Made by a program: the position numbers and the translations under genes. A stretch of 64,000 nt of DNA, taken from assembly GCA_910586065.1 (NCBI GenBank), contig CAJUGI010000001.1, positions 620,001 through 684,000 on the forward strand, read 5' to 3'. Positions 40,786 to 49,150 of the stretch are shown here, one piece after another; within the stretch, counting starts at the first letter, position 1, and the number at the start of each line of letters is the position of its first letter. The notes beneath the pieces are model-generated. The model was given only the letters and a program-made list of their open reading frames with translations, was not told the DNA's origin and did no database searches. This DNA comes from an uncultured Christensenella sp. (GTDB lineage Bacteria; Bacillota; Clostridia; Christensenellales; Borkfalkiaceae).

Positions 40786-43599
40786 TTATAACATCTTACT
40801 TAAAAACTGTCCGGTAAAGCTGTTTTTATTTTCGGCAACCTCTTCCGGCGTTCCCACGGCAACTATATTACCGCCCTTATCACCGCCTTCAGGTCCCAAA
40901 TCAATTATCCAGTCGGCACATTTAATAACGTCAAGATTATGTTCGATTACAAGCACCGTATTGCCCGTACTGCGTAATCTAGTTATTATATTTACAAGTT
41001 TTTCCACATCGTAGCTGTGTAACCCAGTCGTAGGTTCATCCAAGATATAAAAGGTTTTACCGGTACTGCGTTTCGACAGCTCTGTGGCAAGCTTAACGCG
41101 CTGCGCTTCGCCGCCCGAAAGAGTTGTAGCGCTTTGCCCAAGCTTAATGTATCCAAGCCCTACGTCGCACAGAGTTTGTATTTTATTATGGATTGCGGAC
41201 ACCGGTTTAAAGAATTCCGCCGCCTCTTCTACCGTCATTTCCAATACGTCAGAGATTGATTTGCCTTTATATTTAACTTCCAGAGTTTCACGGTTATAAC
41301 GTTTTCCGCCGCAAACTTCGCACGGCACGTAAATATCCGGCAAAAAATGCATTTCAATCTGAATTATGCCGTCGCCCTGACAATGCTCGCATCTGCCTCC
41401 CGCGACGTTAAAAGAGAATCTTCCGCTCTTATATCCTCTTTCTTTAGCATCAGGAGTTGCGGCAAACAGCTCGCGTATTGTAGTAAAAACTCCGGTATAG
41501 GTTGCGGGGTTGCTTCTTGGCGTTCTGCCTATGGGCTGCTGGTCGATTGCTATTACCTTATCAAAATACTCAAGTCCTTCAAACTCATCGGCTTTGCCTT
41601 GCAGCCGTCTTGCACCGTTGAGCTTGTTTGCAAGGTAAGGTTCTACTATTTCGTTTACTAAACTCGATTTTCCGCTGCCTGAAACGCCTGTAACTGCGGT
41701 TATAAGACCTGCTGGAATTTGCACGTTTATTTTTTTAAGATTATTTTGTGTGCAATTACTAATTTTAAGCCATCTACCGTCAGGCTTTTGTCGAATTTCG
41801 GGAACTGCGATTTTTCTTCTTCCCGAAAGATAGTCGCCGGTTATTGAGCGCGGCTCGTTCATTATATCCTCAACCGTACCGCACGCAACGATTTCACCGC
41901 CGTGCACTCCCGCTTTGGGACCGATATCCACAATGTAATCCGCCGCGCGCATCGTGTCCTCGTCATGCTCAACCACTATAAGCGTATTGCCCAAATCCCG
42001 CAATCCTAAAAGCGATTTTAAAAGTCTTTCGTTGTCACGTTGGTGCAATCCTATGCTGGGCTCGTCCAAAATATACAAAACGCCGGTAAGCGCACTGCCT
42101 ATCTGCGTAGCAAGACGAATTCGCTGGCTTTCGCCGCCAGAAAGCGTTGCCGCGCTACGGGAAAGCGTTAGATATCCCAGTCCAACGTTCTGCAAAAAGC
42201 TTAAACGCGCGTTAATTTCTTTAATTATACTGTCCGCAATAAGATGTTCCGACTTTCCGAAAAAGCTGAAATCGGTAAATGCAAACAAATCGTTTACAGA
42301 CATATAGCACACATCCGCAATATTTTTTCCGCCGACGGTTACCGCAAGAGCTTCTTTTTTAAGTCTCTTACCGCGGCAAGCAGGGCAGTCTGAAGTTCTC
42401 ATATAGCGCTCTATATCCCATTTTACGCTATCGGATGAAGTTTGATTGTAGCGGCGTTGCAGGTTGGACGCAAAGCCTTCCCACGCAGTTTTATAACTGC
42501 CGGAAAAGCGATAGGCATTGTATTCAAGTTCAATTTTCTCGCCGCCGTTGCCGAACATCAACATATCATAAACATCTTTCGGCAAATCTTTTACCGGCAC
42601 GTCAAGCGAGAAATTGTATACTTTTGAAAGAGAGTTCAGGTACATCTGCGTCATTGCGGAAGAATCAAGATTCCATCCGCTTATTTTGATGGCACCGTCG
42701 CGCAAAGTCTTCGACTTGTCGGGGCAAATCAAATCGGGGTCAACAGCCTGTTTAAAGCCCAAACCGGAACATTCGGGGCAAGCCCCCCAAGGCGTGTTGA
42801 ATGAAAATAAACGCGGTTCGATTTCTTCTATCGATACGCCGCAGTCAGGGCAGGCATATTTCGAAGAATATACCTGTTCAACACCGTCGCGCTCTATAAT
42901 TACAAGCCCATCGGCAAGTCTCAATGCGTTTTCAAGACTGTCGGTTAAACGCTTTATCACTCCGTCCTTTATAACTAATCTGTCGATTACGACCGAAATG
43001 TTGTGGCGGATATTCTTTTCTAGGTGTATTTCTTCCTGTAAATCATAAACTATACTGTCTATTTTTACCCTTGCGTATCCACTTTTCTTATAGGCGGCAA
43101 GTTCCTTTTCAAAAGCACCTTTTTTGCCGCGCACAGTGGGAGCTTCCACCATAATTTTACTGCCGACAGGCATCAGCATAACTTTATCCGCAATTTCGTC
43201 AACCGATTGCTTGCGTATTTCAAGTCCGCACTTGGGGCAGTGGGGAATTCCAACTCTTGCAAATAAAAGCCGGAAGTAATCGTAAATTTCGGTTACAGTG
43301 CCGACTGTCGAACGCGGGTTGTGCGAAGTGGTTTTCTGGTCGATTGAAATTGCAGGCGAAAGTCCGTCGATTAGCTCGACGTCCGGTTTTTCCATCTGCC
43401 CCAAAAACTGACGGGCGTAAGACGACAAGCTTTCGATATACCTTCGCTGTCCTTCGGCAAAAATAGTATCGAAAGCAAGCGTGGATTTTCCGCTGCCTGA
43501 AAGCCCCGTAAACACCGTTAACGTGTTGCGGGGAATACGAACGTCAACATTTTTTAAGTTATTTTCCTTTGCGCCTTTAACGTAAATTTCTTCTTTCAT
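40786..43599 (-). CDS. uvrA: Excinuclease ABC subunit A
   Basis: Damage-recognition ATPase of nucleotide excision repair, 937 aa, full length. Two ABC modules: Walker A GLSGSGKST (near 31) and GVSGSGKSS (near 637), signatures LSGGESQRIRLA and LSGGEAQRVKLA, and zinc-finger cysteines CPDCGVSIEE.. and CEHCQGDG..CEVCGGKRY. It is 2 nt after uvrB, forming a uvrBA operon. Confidence 0.98.
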   Translation of the reverse strand: MKEEIYVKGAKENNLKNVDVRIPRNTLTVFTGLSGSGKSTLAFDTIFAEGQRRYIESLSSYARQFLGQMEKPDVELIDGLSPAISIDQKTTSHNPRSTVGTVTEIYDYFRLLFARVGIPHCPKCGLEIRKQSVDEIADKVMLMPVGSKIMVEAPTVRGKKGAFEKELAAYKKSGYARVKIDSIVYDLQEEIHLEKNIRHNISVVIDRLVIKDGVIKRLTDSLENALRLADGLVIIERDGVEQVYSSKYACPDCGVSIEEIEPRLFSFNTPWGACPECSGLGFKQAVDPDLICPDKSKTLRDGAIKISGWNLDSSAMTQMYLNSLSKVYNFSLDVPVKDLPKDVYDMLMFGNGGEKIELEYNAYRFSGSYKTAWEGFASNLQRRYNQTSSDSVKWDIERYMRTSDCPACRGKRLKKEALAVTVGGKNIADVCYMSVNDLFAFTDFSFFGKSEHLIADSIIKEINARLSFLQNVGLGYLTLSRSAATLSGGESQRIRLATQIGSALTGVLYILDEPSIGLHQRDNERLLKSLLGLRDLGNTLIVVEHDEDTMRAADYIVDIGPKAGVHGGEIVACGTVEDIMNEPRSITGDYLSGRRKIAVPEIRQKPDGRWLKISNCTQNNLKKINVQIPAGLITAVTGVSGSGKSSLVNEIVEPYLANKLNGARRLQGKADEFEGLEYFDKVIAIDQQPIGRTPRSNPATYTGVFTTIRELFAATPDAKERGYKSGRFSFNVAGGRCEHCQGDGIIQIEMHFLPDIYVPCEVCGGKRYNRETLEVKYKGKSISDVLEMTVEEAAEFFKPVSAIHNKIQTLCDVGLGYIKLGQSATTLSGGEAQRVKLATELSKRSTGKTFYILDEPTTGLHSYDVEKLVNIITRLRSTGNTVLVIEHNLDVIKCADWIIDLGPEGGDKGGNIVAVGTPEEVAENKNSFTGQFLSKML

Positions 43600-43601
43600 A
43601 A

Positions 43602-45569
43602 TTATTGTTTTTTTGCTTTAAATAATTTTTTTCGAAGTTCGGATATAGTATCGCGAATTTCTATTGCCCTTTCAAAGTCAAGCTGCGCCGAAGCAACCTT
43701 CATAAGCGCCTTTAATTTTTCTATTTCCGCTGGGATATCGGCTAGTTTAACGTCGTCACCAACATTCTTTTTGCCTGTAATTCCAATAGAATTTTTTACT
43801 TCTTTAATTATGGTTTTGGGCACTATGCCATGCGCCGCGTTATATTCTGACTGTATTTTACGGCGGCGGTTGGTTTCGTCGATAGCGCGCTTCATGCTCC
43901 CCGTTATAGTGTCGGCATACATAATAACTCTGCCCTCTGCGTTGCGGGCAGCGCGCCCTATTGTCTGCACAAGCGAGGTTTCGCTTCTTAAAAAGCCTTC
44001 TTTATCTGCATCGAGAATTGCAACAAGCTTAACTTCCGGCAAGTCAAGCCCCTCCCTCAATAGATTTATGCCGCATAAAACGTCAAATTCGCCGCCACGC
44101 AAGCCGTTTATTATATCAATCCTTTCAAGCGCGTCAATATCGCTGTGCATATATCTTACTTTAAGATTATGTTCTTTTAAAAAGTCCGTTAAACTTTCAG
44201 CCATTCGCTTTGTCATAGTGGTTACAAGCACTCTGCCGCCGCTTGCAATCACTTTCTTAATTTCGCCAAGCAAATCGTCAATCTGCGTTTTTGTGGGTCT
44301 GATTGAAACTTCCGGGTCCAACAAGCCAGTTGGACGGATTAACTGCTCAACCATATTTCCCGCCTGCTCCATTTCATAAGGCGCCGGTGTGGCGGAAACG
44401 CATATAAGCTGCGGAACACGCCCGTCGAATTCTTCAAAAGTAAGCGGCCGGTTATCGTAAGCCGCATTCAGCCGAAAACCGTAATTAACCAAATTTTCCT
44501 TGCGGGAACGGTCGCCGTGATACATTGCGCGAATCTGAGGAATAGTCATATGACTTTCATCAATAAAAACCAAAAATCTGCCCGCAGGAAAATAATCCAA
44601 AAGTGTAAAAGAGGGCTCGCCGGGACTTCTGCCGTCAAAATAGCGGCTGTAATTTTCAATGCCGCTACAATAGCCAATTTCGCGCATCATTTCCAAATCG
44701 TAAGTTACGCGCTGTTCAAGGCGCTGAGCTTCCAACAACTTGCCTTCGTTGCGGAACGCCTTGACCTCGTCTGCCATATCCCTTTCTATCATTGAAAGCG
44801 CGGACTTCATTTTGTCTGTACCGACGGCATACTGGCTTGCAGGGAAGATTAAAACGTGTTTAAGCTCCGAAACAATATTTCCGGTCAAAGCGTCCTCTTC
44901 GCAAATTCTGTCTATTTCGTCACCGAAGAATTCAACCCTTATTGCAATTTCCGAATTGCTTGCGGGAAAAATTTCAACTGTGTCGCCGCGCACTCTGAAC
45001 GAAGAACGCTGAAAATCTATATCCCGTCGCGCGTATTGAATTTCTACGAGCTTGCGTATAAGCTCGTCCCTTTCGATTTCCATTTCCGGACGTAGCGAAA
45101 TTGCAAGTCTGAAATATTCTTCTGGCGCGCCCAAGCCGTAAATACAGCTAACGGAAGCAACGACTATTACGTCCTCCCTCTCACCGAGGGAACTTGTGGC
45201 GGAGTTTCTTAATTTATCGATTTCATCGTTCAAACTCATATCTTTTTCGATATAAGTATCGGTTGAAGGGATATAGCTTTCGGGCTGATAATAATCGTAG
45301 TAAGAAACGAAATATTCCACTCGGTTATTCGGAAAAAATTCCTTAAACTCGTTGCAGAGCTGCGCGGCAAGTGTTTTGTTGTGCGCGATAACCAGCGTAG
45401 GGCGGTTAACGTTTTTAATGACGTTTGCCATAGTAAACGTTTTACCGCTACCAGTAACCCCCACCAAAACTTGCGTGCGGATACCGTCCAATACGCCTTC
45501 CGTAAGGCTTTTTATCGCCTGCGGCTGGTCACCTGTAGGATTAAATTTTGAATGCAATTCAAACTTCAT
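43602..45569 (-). CDS. uvrB: Excinuclease ABC subunit B
   Basis: Helicase-like damage verifier, 655 aa. The N-terminal motif is FNPTGDQPQAIKSL with P-loop GVTGSGKTFT. The beta-hairpin region has YYDYYQPESYIP, then DESH, then helicase motif VI QTIGRAARNAEG, and a C-terminal UVR domain (LMKVASAQLDFERAIEIRD). No SD is present. A TTGTAA-17-TATAAT promoter predicts a leader of only 4 nt. Confidence 0.98.
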   Translation of the reverse strand: MKFELHSKFNPTGDQPQAIKSLTEGVLDGIRTQVLVGVTGSGKTFTMANVIKNVNRPTLVIAHNKTLAAQLCNEFKEFFPNNRVEYFVSYYDYYQPESYIPSTDTYIEKDMSLNDEIDKLRNSATSSLGEREDVIVVASVSCIYGLGAPEEYFRLAISLRPEMEIERDELIRKLVEIQYARRDIDFQRSSFRVRGDTVEIFPASNSEIAIRVEFFGDEIDRICEEDALTGNIVSELKHVLIFPASQYAVGTDKMKSALSMIERDMADEVKAFRNEGKLLEAQRLEQRVTYDLEMMREIGYCSGIENYSRYFDGRSPGEPSFTLLDYFPAGRFLVFIDESHMTIPQIRAMYHGDRSRKENLVNYGFRLNAAYDNRPLTFEEFDGRVPQLICVSATPAPYEMEQAGNMVEQLIRPTGLLDPEVSIRPTKTQIDDLLGEIKKVIASGGRVLVTTMTKRMAESLTDFLKEHNLKVRYMHSDIDALERIDIINGLRGGEFDVLCGINLLREGLDLPEVKLVAILDADKEGFLRSETSLVQTIGRAARNAEGRVIMYADTITGSMKRAIDETNRRRKIQSEYNAAHGIVPKTIIKEVKNSIGITGKKNVGDDVKLADIPAEIEKLKALMKVASAQLDFERAIEIRDTISELRKKLFKAKKQ

Positions 45570-45579
45570 ACCAACTGGA

Positions 45580-45608
45580 ATTATATACTAAAATTAAATT
45601 TTTTACAA
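45580..45608 (-). promoter_or_regulatory. Promoter of uvrBA (leaderless geometry)
   Basis: Minus strand: -35 TTGTAA (45603-45608), 17-bp spacer, -10 TATAAT (45580-45585). Predicted +1 45573, ATG 45569. No LexA/DinR box was recognised. Confidence 0.6.
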
Positions 45609-45668
45609 CTGTTTAACAGCCTGTTTTTTGCAAAACAAAAACTTTTGTTTATTTTGACACAAAAAAAT

Positions 45669-45699
45669 TAACGGCGAAACAATAATTGCCTCGCCGTTA
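45669..45699 (-). terminator. Terminator of pnp
   Basis: TAACGGCGA/TCGCCGTTA hairpin with a 13-nt loop. On the minus strand it is followed by ATTTTTTTG. Confidence 0.8.
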
Positions 45700-45713
45700 A
45701 AATTATTGATTAA

Positions 45714-47807
45714 TTACGAAAGCTTTTCCAACAGACGGAAGTTGATGCCCTTGTCACCGATTTCAATAATTTCCACCTTTACCGTATCACCGATATTTAC
45801 AACATCCTCAACCTTGTCAACGCGCTTGTCCGAAAGTTTGGAAATATGAATCATACCATCCTTTCCGGGAGCGAATTCCACGAACGCGCCGAACTTCATA
45901 AGCCTTACTACCGTTCCGACAAACATATCGCCCACTTCAGGGTCGTGCGCAATGCCCAAAATAATCGCCTTCGCCCTTTCGGCATTTTCGATTGGCCCTA
46001 CGCAGGAAATGTATCCTCTGCCGCTGTCGTCATCATTAAATTCGATTTCTGTGCCGGTTTCTTCCATAATCTTCTTAATTACGCAACCCTGTTTACCGAT
46101 AACATCGCCGATTTTGTCGGGGTCGATTTCAAAACCGATAATCTTGGGAGCATAAACAGAGAGCTGAGGAGCGACTTCGGGAACGCATTCAAGCATTTTG
46201 GACAGGATGAACTGTCTGCCCTCGTTTGCCTGATTTATAGCCGTGTGCATAATTTCTTCGGAAATGCCCTTGATTTTGATATCCATCTGAATCGCGGTTA
46301 TACCGTTCACCGTGCCAGCAACCTTAAAGTCCATATCACCGAGGAAGTCTTCAAGTCCCTGAATATCTGTCATAACCTTGAATTCGCCGGTTTCCTGATT
46401 TTTGATAAGCCCCATGGCCACGCCTGCAACGGGTGCCTTGATGGGAACGCCTGCATCCATAAGCGCCATTGTTGAACCGCATACGGAAGCCATAGACGAA
46501 GAACCGTTTGACGACATAATGTCGTTTACCACTCTTATAGCATAAGGGAAATTGTCTTCGTCGGGAAGTACGGGAATAAGCGCGCGTTCAGCAAGCGCAC
46601 CGTGACCGATTTCACGTCTGCCGGGGGAACGAAGTGCTTTTGCTTCACCCGTGCAATATCCGGGGAAGTTGTAATGGTGCATATATCTCTTTGAAGTTTC
46701 TTCATCCAAGCCTTCCAGTTTCTGCGCTTCGGTAAGCATACCGAGCGTGCAGCTTGTAAGGGTTTGGGTTTGTCCTCTTGTAAACACGGCGGAACCGTGA
46801 ACACGGGGCAAAACACCTCTTTCGCACCAAATAGGGCGAACGTCCTTTAAGCCTCTGCCGTCGGGGCGAATACCCTTATCGAAAATTTTTGCGCGTACCT
46901 TTTCTTTGGTAAGATAATAAACGCTGTCCTTAACCTCTCTCGTGTTATCGGGATAGATTGCGGCAAAGTGCTCCAAAATTTCCTTTTCGGCTTCGTTCTG
47001 TCTCTTTTCTCTTTCCTGTCTGTCGAACGTGTCGATAGCCCAGTCGATTTTCTTGCCCGCGTATTCGCGCACCGCTTTATCAAGTTCTTCGGGAATGTGA
47101 TAAAGTTCGATTTCAAGCTTCTGCTTGCCGACTGCGGGAACGATTTTTTCTTCTATGAACGCGCAAATCTTTTTGATTTCTTCGTGTCCGAACATAATAG
47201 CGCCGACCATTTCGTCGTTGGTAACTTCGTTAGCGCCCGCTTCAATCATCAAAATTGCATCCTTAGTGCCAGCGAGGTTGAGGTGAATCGTGCTCTTTGC
47301 CCGCTGAGCGAGGTCGGGGTTGATAACATATTTGCCGTCAACCAAGCCAACCACTACCGAACCCGTGGGTCCCGCCCAGGGGATGTCCGAAATTGCAAGC
47401 GCAACCGACGAACCAATCATTGCAAGAGGTTCCGGCGAGACGTCGGGCTCAACCGAAATTGCCTGAGCCGTAACTACTACGTCGTTAAAAAGCCCCTTGG
47501 GGAACAACGGACGAAGCGGACGGTCGATTAATCTTGATGTCAAAATAGCCTTGTCGCTCGCTCTGCCTTCGCGTTTTTTAAATCCGCCGGGGATTTTGCC
47601 AACGGAATACATTTTCTCTTCGTAATCCACCTGCAAAGGGAAGAAATCCATTCCTTCGCGGGGGCTTGCCGACATACATACCGAAACCAAAACCGCAGTT
47701 TCGCCGCACCTTACAAGGCACGAGCCGTTGGTCTGTTCCGCATATTTACCGGTTTCAATCGTTACCTCTCTACCGCCGACATTGAGTGTAAATTGTTTGT
47801 AATTCAT
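45714..47807 (-). CDS. pnp: Polyribonucleotide nucleotidyltransferase (PNPase)
   Basis: 3'-5' phosphorolytic exoribonuclease, 697 aa. Two RNase PH domains (the second with RVHGSAVFTRGQTQTL and MASVCGSTMALMDAGVP), a KH domain (IGKQGCVIKKIMEETGTEIE) and a C-terminal S1 domain (VGDMFVGTVVRLMKFGAFVEF). The SD AAAGGAGAACAG precedes the ATG. The rpsO-pnp arrangement is conserved widely. A GC hairpin (TGCGGC/GCCGCA, 47837-47852) in its leader could be a processing site. Confidence 0.97.
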   Translation of the reverse strand: MNYKQFTLNVGGREVTIETGKYAEQTNGSCLVRCGETAVLVSVCMSASPREGMDFFPLQVDYEEKMYSVGKIPGGFKKREGRASDKAILTSRLIDRPLRPLFPKGLFNDVVVTAQAISVEPDVSPEPLAMIGSSVALAISDIPWAGPTGSVVVGLVDGKYVINPDLAQRAKSTIHLNLAGTKDAILMIEAGANEVTNDEMVGAIMFGHEEIKKICAFIEEKIVPAVGKQKLEIELYHIPEELDKAVREYAGKKIDWAIDTFDRQEREKRQNEAEKEILEHFAAIYPDNTREVKDSVYYLTKEKVRAKIFDKGIRPDGRGLKDVRPIWCERGVLPRVHGSAVFTRGQTQTLTSCTLGMLTEAQKLEGLDEETSKRYMHHYNFPGYCTGEAKALRSPGRREIGHGALAERALIPVLPDEDNFPYAIRVVNDIMSSNGSSSMASVCGSTMALMDAGVPIKAPVAGVAMGLIKNQETGEFKVMTDIQGLEDFLGDMDFKVAGTVNGITAIQMDIKIKGISEEIMHTAINQANEGRQFILSKMLECVPEVAPQLSVYAPKIIGFEIDPDKIGDVIGKQGCVIKKIMEETGTEIEFNDDDSGRGYISCVGPIENAERAKAIILGIAHDPEVGDMFVGTVVRLMKFGAFVEFAPGKDGMIHISKLSDKRVDKVEDVVNIGDTVKVEIIEIGDKGINFRLLEKLS

Positions 47808-47884
47808 TTCCTGTTCTCCTTTCCTTCTCCTGAACCTGCGGCGCCCGCCGCAAGCTGATTTTTGACAATAATTAAAAGAAAAAT

Positions 47885-47907
47885 GAGCAAGTTATAGTAA
47901 CTCGCCC
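47885..47907 (-). terminator. Terminator/attenuator between rpsO and pnp
   Basis: GGGCGAGTTA with TAACTTGCTC (G-U wobbles allowed), followed on the minus strand by ATTTTTCTTTT. It probably lets some transcripts through to pnp. Confidence 0.65.
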
Positions 47908-47916
47908 GATTTTCGA

Positions 47917-48171
47917 TTACTTTCTTAAATTGAGTGCCGCAATAATAGCACGGTATCTTTCGATGTCCTTGCTTTTAAGATAGTCCAAAAGACCGCGACG
48001 GCGACCTACCATCTTTAAAAGACCGCGGCGGGAATGGTTATCGTGAATGTGCTCTTTAAGGTGCTCGTTGAGGTGGTTAATTCTCTCGGTTAAAAGAGCA
48101 ATCTGCACTTCGGGCGAACCGGTGTCGCCTTCCTTTAATGCGTATTTTGCGATAATTTCCTGCTTTTCCAT
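47917..48171 (-). CDS. rpsO: 30S ribosomal protein S15
   Basis: 84 aa (family ~88). Conserved core DTGSPEVQIALLTERINHLNEHLKEH and HSRRGLLKMVGRRRGLLDYL. Strong SD AGGAGG. It lies upstream of pnp. Confidence 0.97.
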   Translation of the reverse strand: MEKQEIIAKYALKEGDTGSPEVQIALLTERINHLNEHLKEHIHDNHSRRGLLKMVGRRRGLLDYLKSKDIERYRAIIAALNLRK

Positions 48172-48287
48172 TTAATTTATCCTCCTATGGAAATAATTTG
48201 CGGGCAACAAAGCTCGGGCGTTGAGTGTTCGCACCGCCTTGTAGCCGTAACGAATATTATTTTAACACCTTACTATTTAAAAAGCAA
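48172..48287 (-). promoter_or_regulatory. rpsO promoter and ~80-nt structured leader
   Basis: Minus strand: -35 TTGCTT (48282-48287), 17-bp spacer, -10 TAAAAT (48259-48264), predicted +1 near 48252. The leader folds at least one bulged hairpin (GGCG-GTG-CGAA-CAC-TCAA-CGCC) before the SD. S15 regulates its own mRNA in several bacteria through different leader structures. Whether this one binds S15 is inference. Confidence 0.45.
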
Positions 48288-48315
48288 ACGTTTTAACGGG
48301 TAAATTATAATAATT

Positions 48316-48585
48316 TCAGCAATCGGTCAAACACTCTACGACAATCCGAAAGCCCGCTTTAAAACCCTCTTTAAAGTAAATTTCTTCGGACATACTTGCG
48401 CATTGCATATTCGCATCAATGAACTTTTCAAATAACTCGTTTTGCTCTCCGTTCATCAAAGCTTTTAATTTTTGATATAAATCCAACTCATTTGCGCTGA
48501 GATTTTTATAATCTTCTCCCAGCCCTATCTTTTCTATCATTCCGCAGTCCGTAGAAAAAATAAAATCAATTAAAGCATTTTTCAT
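48316..48585 (-). CDS. DUF6809-like small protein
   Basis: 89-aa acidic helical protein. Its pattern (N-terminal MKNALIDFIF, central ELFEKFIDANMQ, C-terminal FKEGFKAGFRIVVECL) resembles the DUF6809 family of small Firmicutes proteins of unknown function. SD GAGG precedes the ATG. It is divergent from the XRE gene at 48691, and an operator-like palindrome (48604-48620) lies just upstream of its SD, so the XRE protein probably represses it. Confidence 0.65.
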   Translation of the reverse strand: MKNALIDFIFSTDCGMIEKIGLGEDYKNLSANELDLYQKLKALMNGEQNELFEKFIDANMQCASMSEEIYFKEGFKAGFRIVVECLTDC

Positions 48586-48603
48586 ATTTACCTCGCGTGT
48601 TTT

Positions 48604-48620
48604 TTAGGAATTTTTCCTAA
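48604..48620. promoter_or_regulatory. XRE operator-like palindrome O1
   Basis: TTAGGAAtttTTCCTAA, a perfect 7-3-7 inverted repeat in the divergent promoter region. A half site TTAGGAA lies at 48635-48641 and a near copy at 48665-48681. Confidence 0.6.
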
Positions 48621-48664
48621 TTAATTTAATTATATTAGGAATTTTAACAAATGTCAAGCAAGAA

Positions 48665-48681
48665 TTAGGGATATTTCCTAT
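48665..48681. promoter_or_regulatory. XRE operator-like palindrome O3, overlapping the -10
   Basis: TTAGGGAtatTTCCTAT, the O1 sequence with two changes in its arms. It overlaps the TATAAT at 48679-48684 that directly precedes the XRE start codon, as expected for autorepression. Confidence 0.55.
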
Positions 48682-48690
48682 AATTATAAT

Positions 48691-48894
48691 ATGAAACAAA
48701 GTTTAACTAAACTTAAAACGCTCCGTAAGGAAAGTAATTTAAGTCAAAAACAGCTTGCACAGGCTTTGGGCACAACCAACAGTAGCATATGCGATTGGGA
48801 ATGCGGACGCACTGAACCCGACATTGAAATGTTAATAAAGATTTCCAAATATTTCAGTGTCACAGTTGATTACCTTTTAGGTTTAGAGGACTGA
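48691..48894 (+). CDS. XRE-family regulator 1
   Basis: 67-aa helix-turn-helix protein (KLKTLRKESNLSQKQLAQALGTTNSSICDWECGRTEPDIEML) of the phage/plasmid-repressor type. There is no SD. TATAAT ends six bases before the ATG, so the predicted +1 is the start codon itself. It is two bases before a second XRE gene and probably autoregulated through the TTAGGAA repeats. Confidence 0.88.
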   Translation: MKQSLTKLKTLRKESNLSQKQLAQALGTTNSSICDWECGRTEPDIEMLIKISKYFSVTVDYLLGLED

Positions 48895-48896
48895 TT

Positions 48897-49109
48897 TTGA
48901 AAGAATTGAAATTTCCCGGCAAACTGAAGGCGTCGTTAACCGAAAACCGTAAAACACAAAGAGAACTTGCCAATTATTTGGGCACCACACAACAAACGGT
49001 CAGCAGATGGCTTACCGGCGTAAACGAGCCCAACCTTTCTACTCTTTTAAAAATTTGCGAGTTTTTGAATGAAACGCCGAATTCTATTTTGGGCTTTGAC
49101 GAAAATTAA
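48897..49109 (+). CDS. XRE-family regulator 2
   Basis: 70-aa helix-turn-helix protein (TQRELANYLGTTQQTVSRWLTGVNEPNLSTLLKICEFL). It starts at a TTG (48897) with the SD AGAGGA six bases upstream. Only two bases separate it from regulator 1, so both come from one transcript. The two HTH sequences differ, including in the recognition helix, so they may bind different sites or heterodimerise. Confidence 0.82.
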   Translation: MKELKFPGKLKASLTENRKTQRELANYLGTTQQTVSRWLTGVNEPNLSTLLKICEFLNETPNSILGFDEN

Positions 49110-49123
49110 ATAATACAAAAATT

Positions 49124-49150
49124 AAAAGCGCAGAATTAACTGCGCTTTTT
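49124..49150. terminator. Shared terminator of the XRE pair and hemZ
   Basis: AAAAGCGCAG/CTGCGCTTTT hairpin with a T-run on the plus strand and A/T-rich flanks on the other. It lies between convergent genes. Confidence 0.85.
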
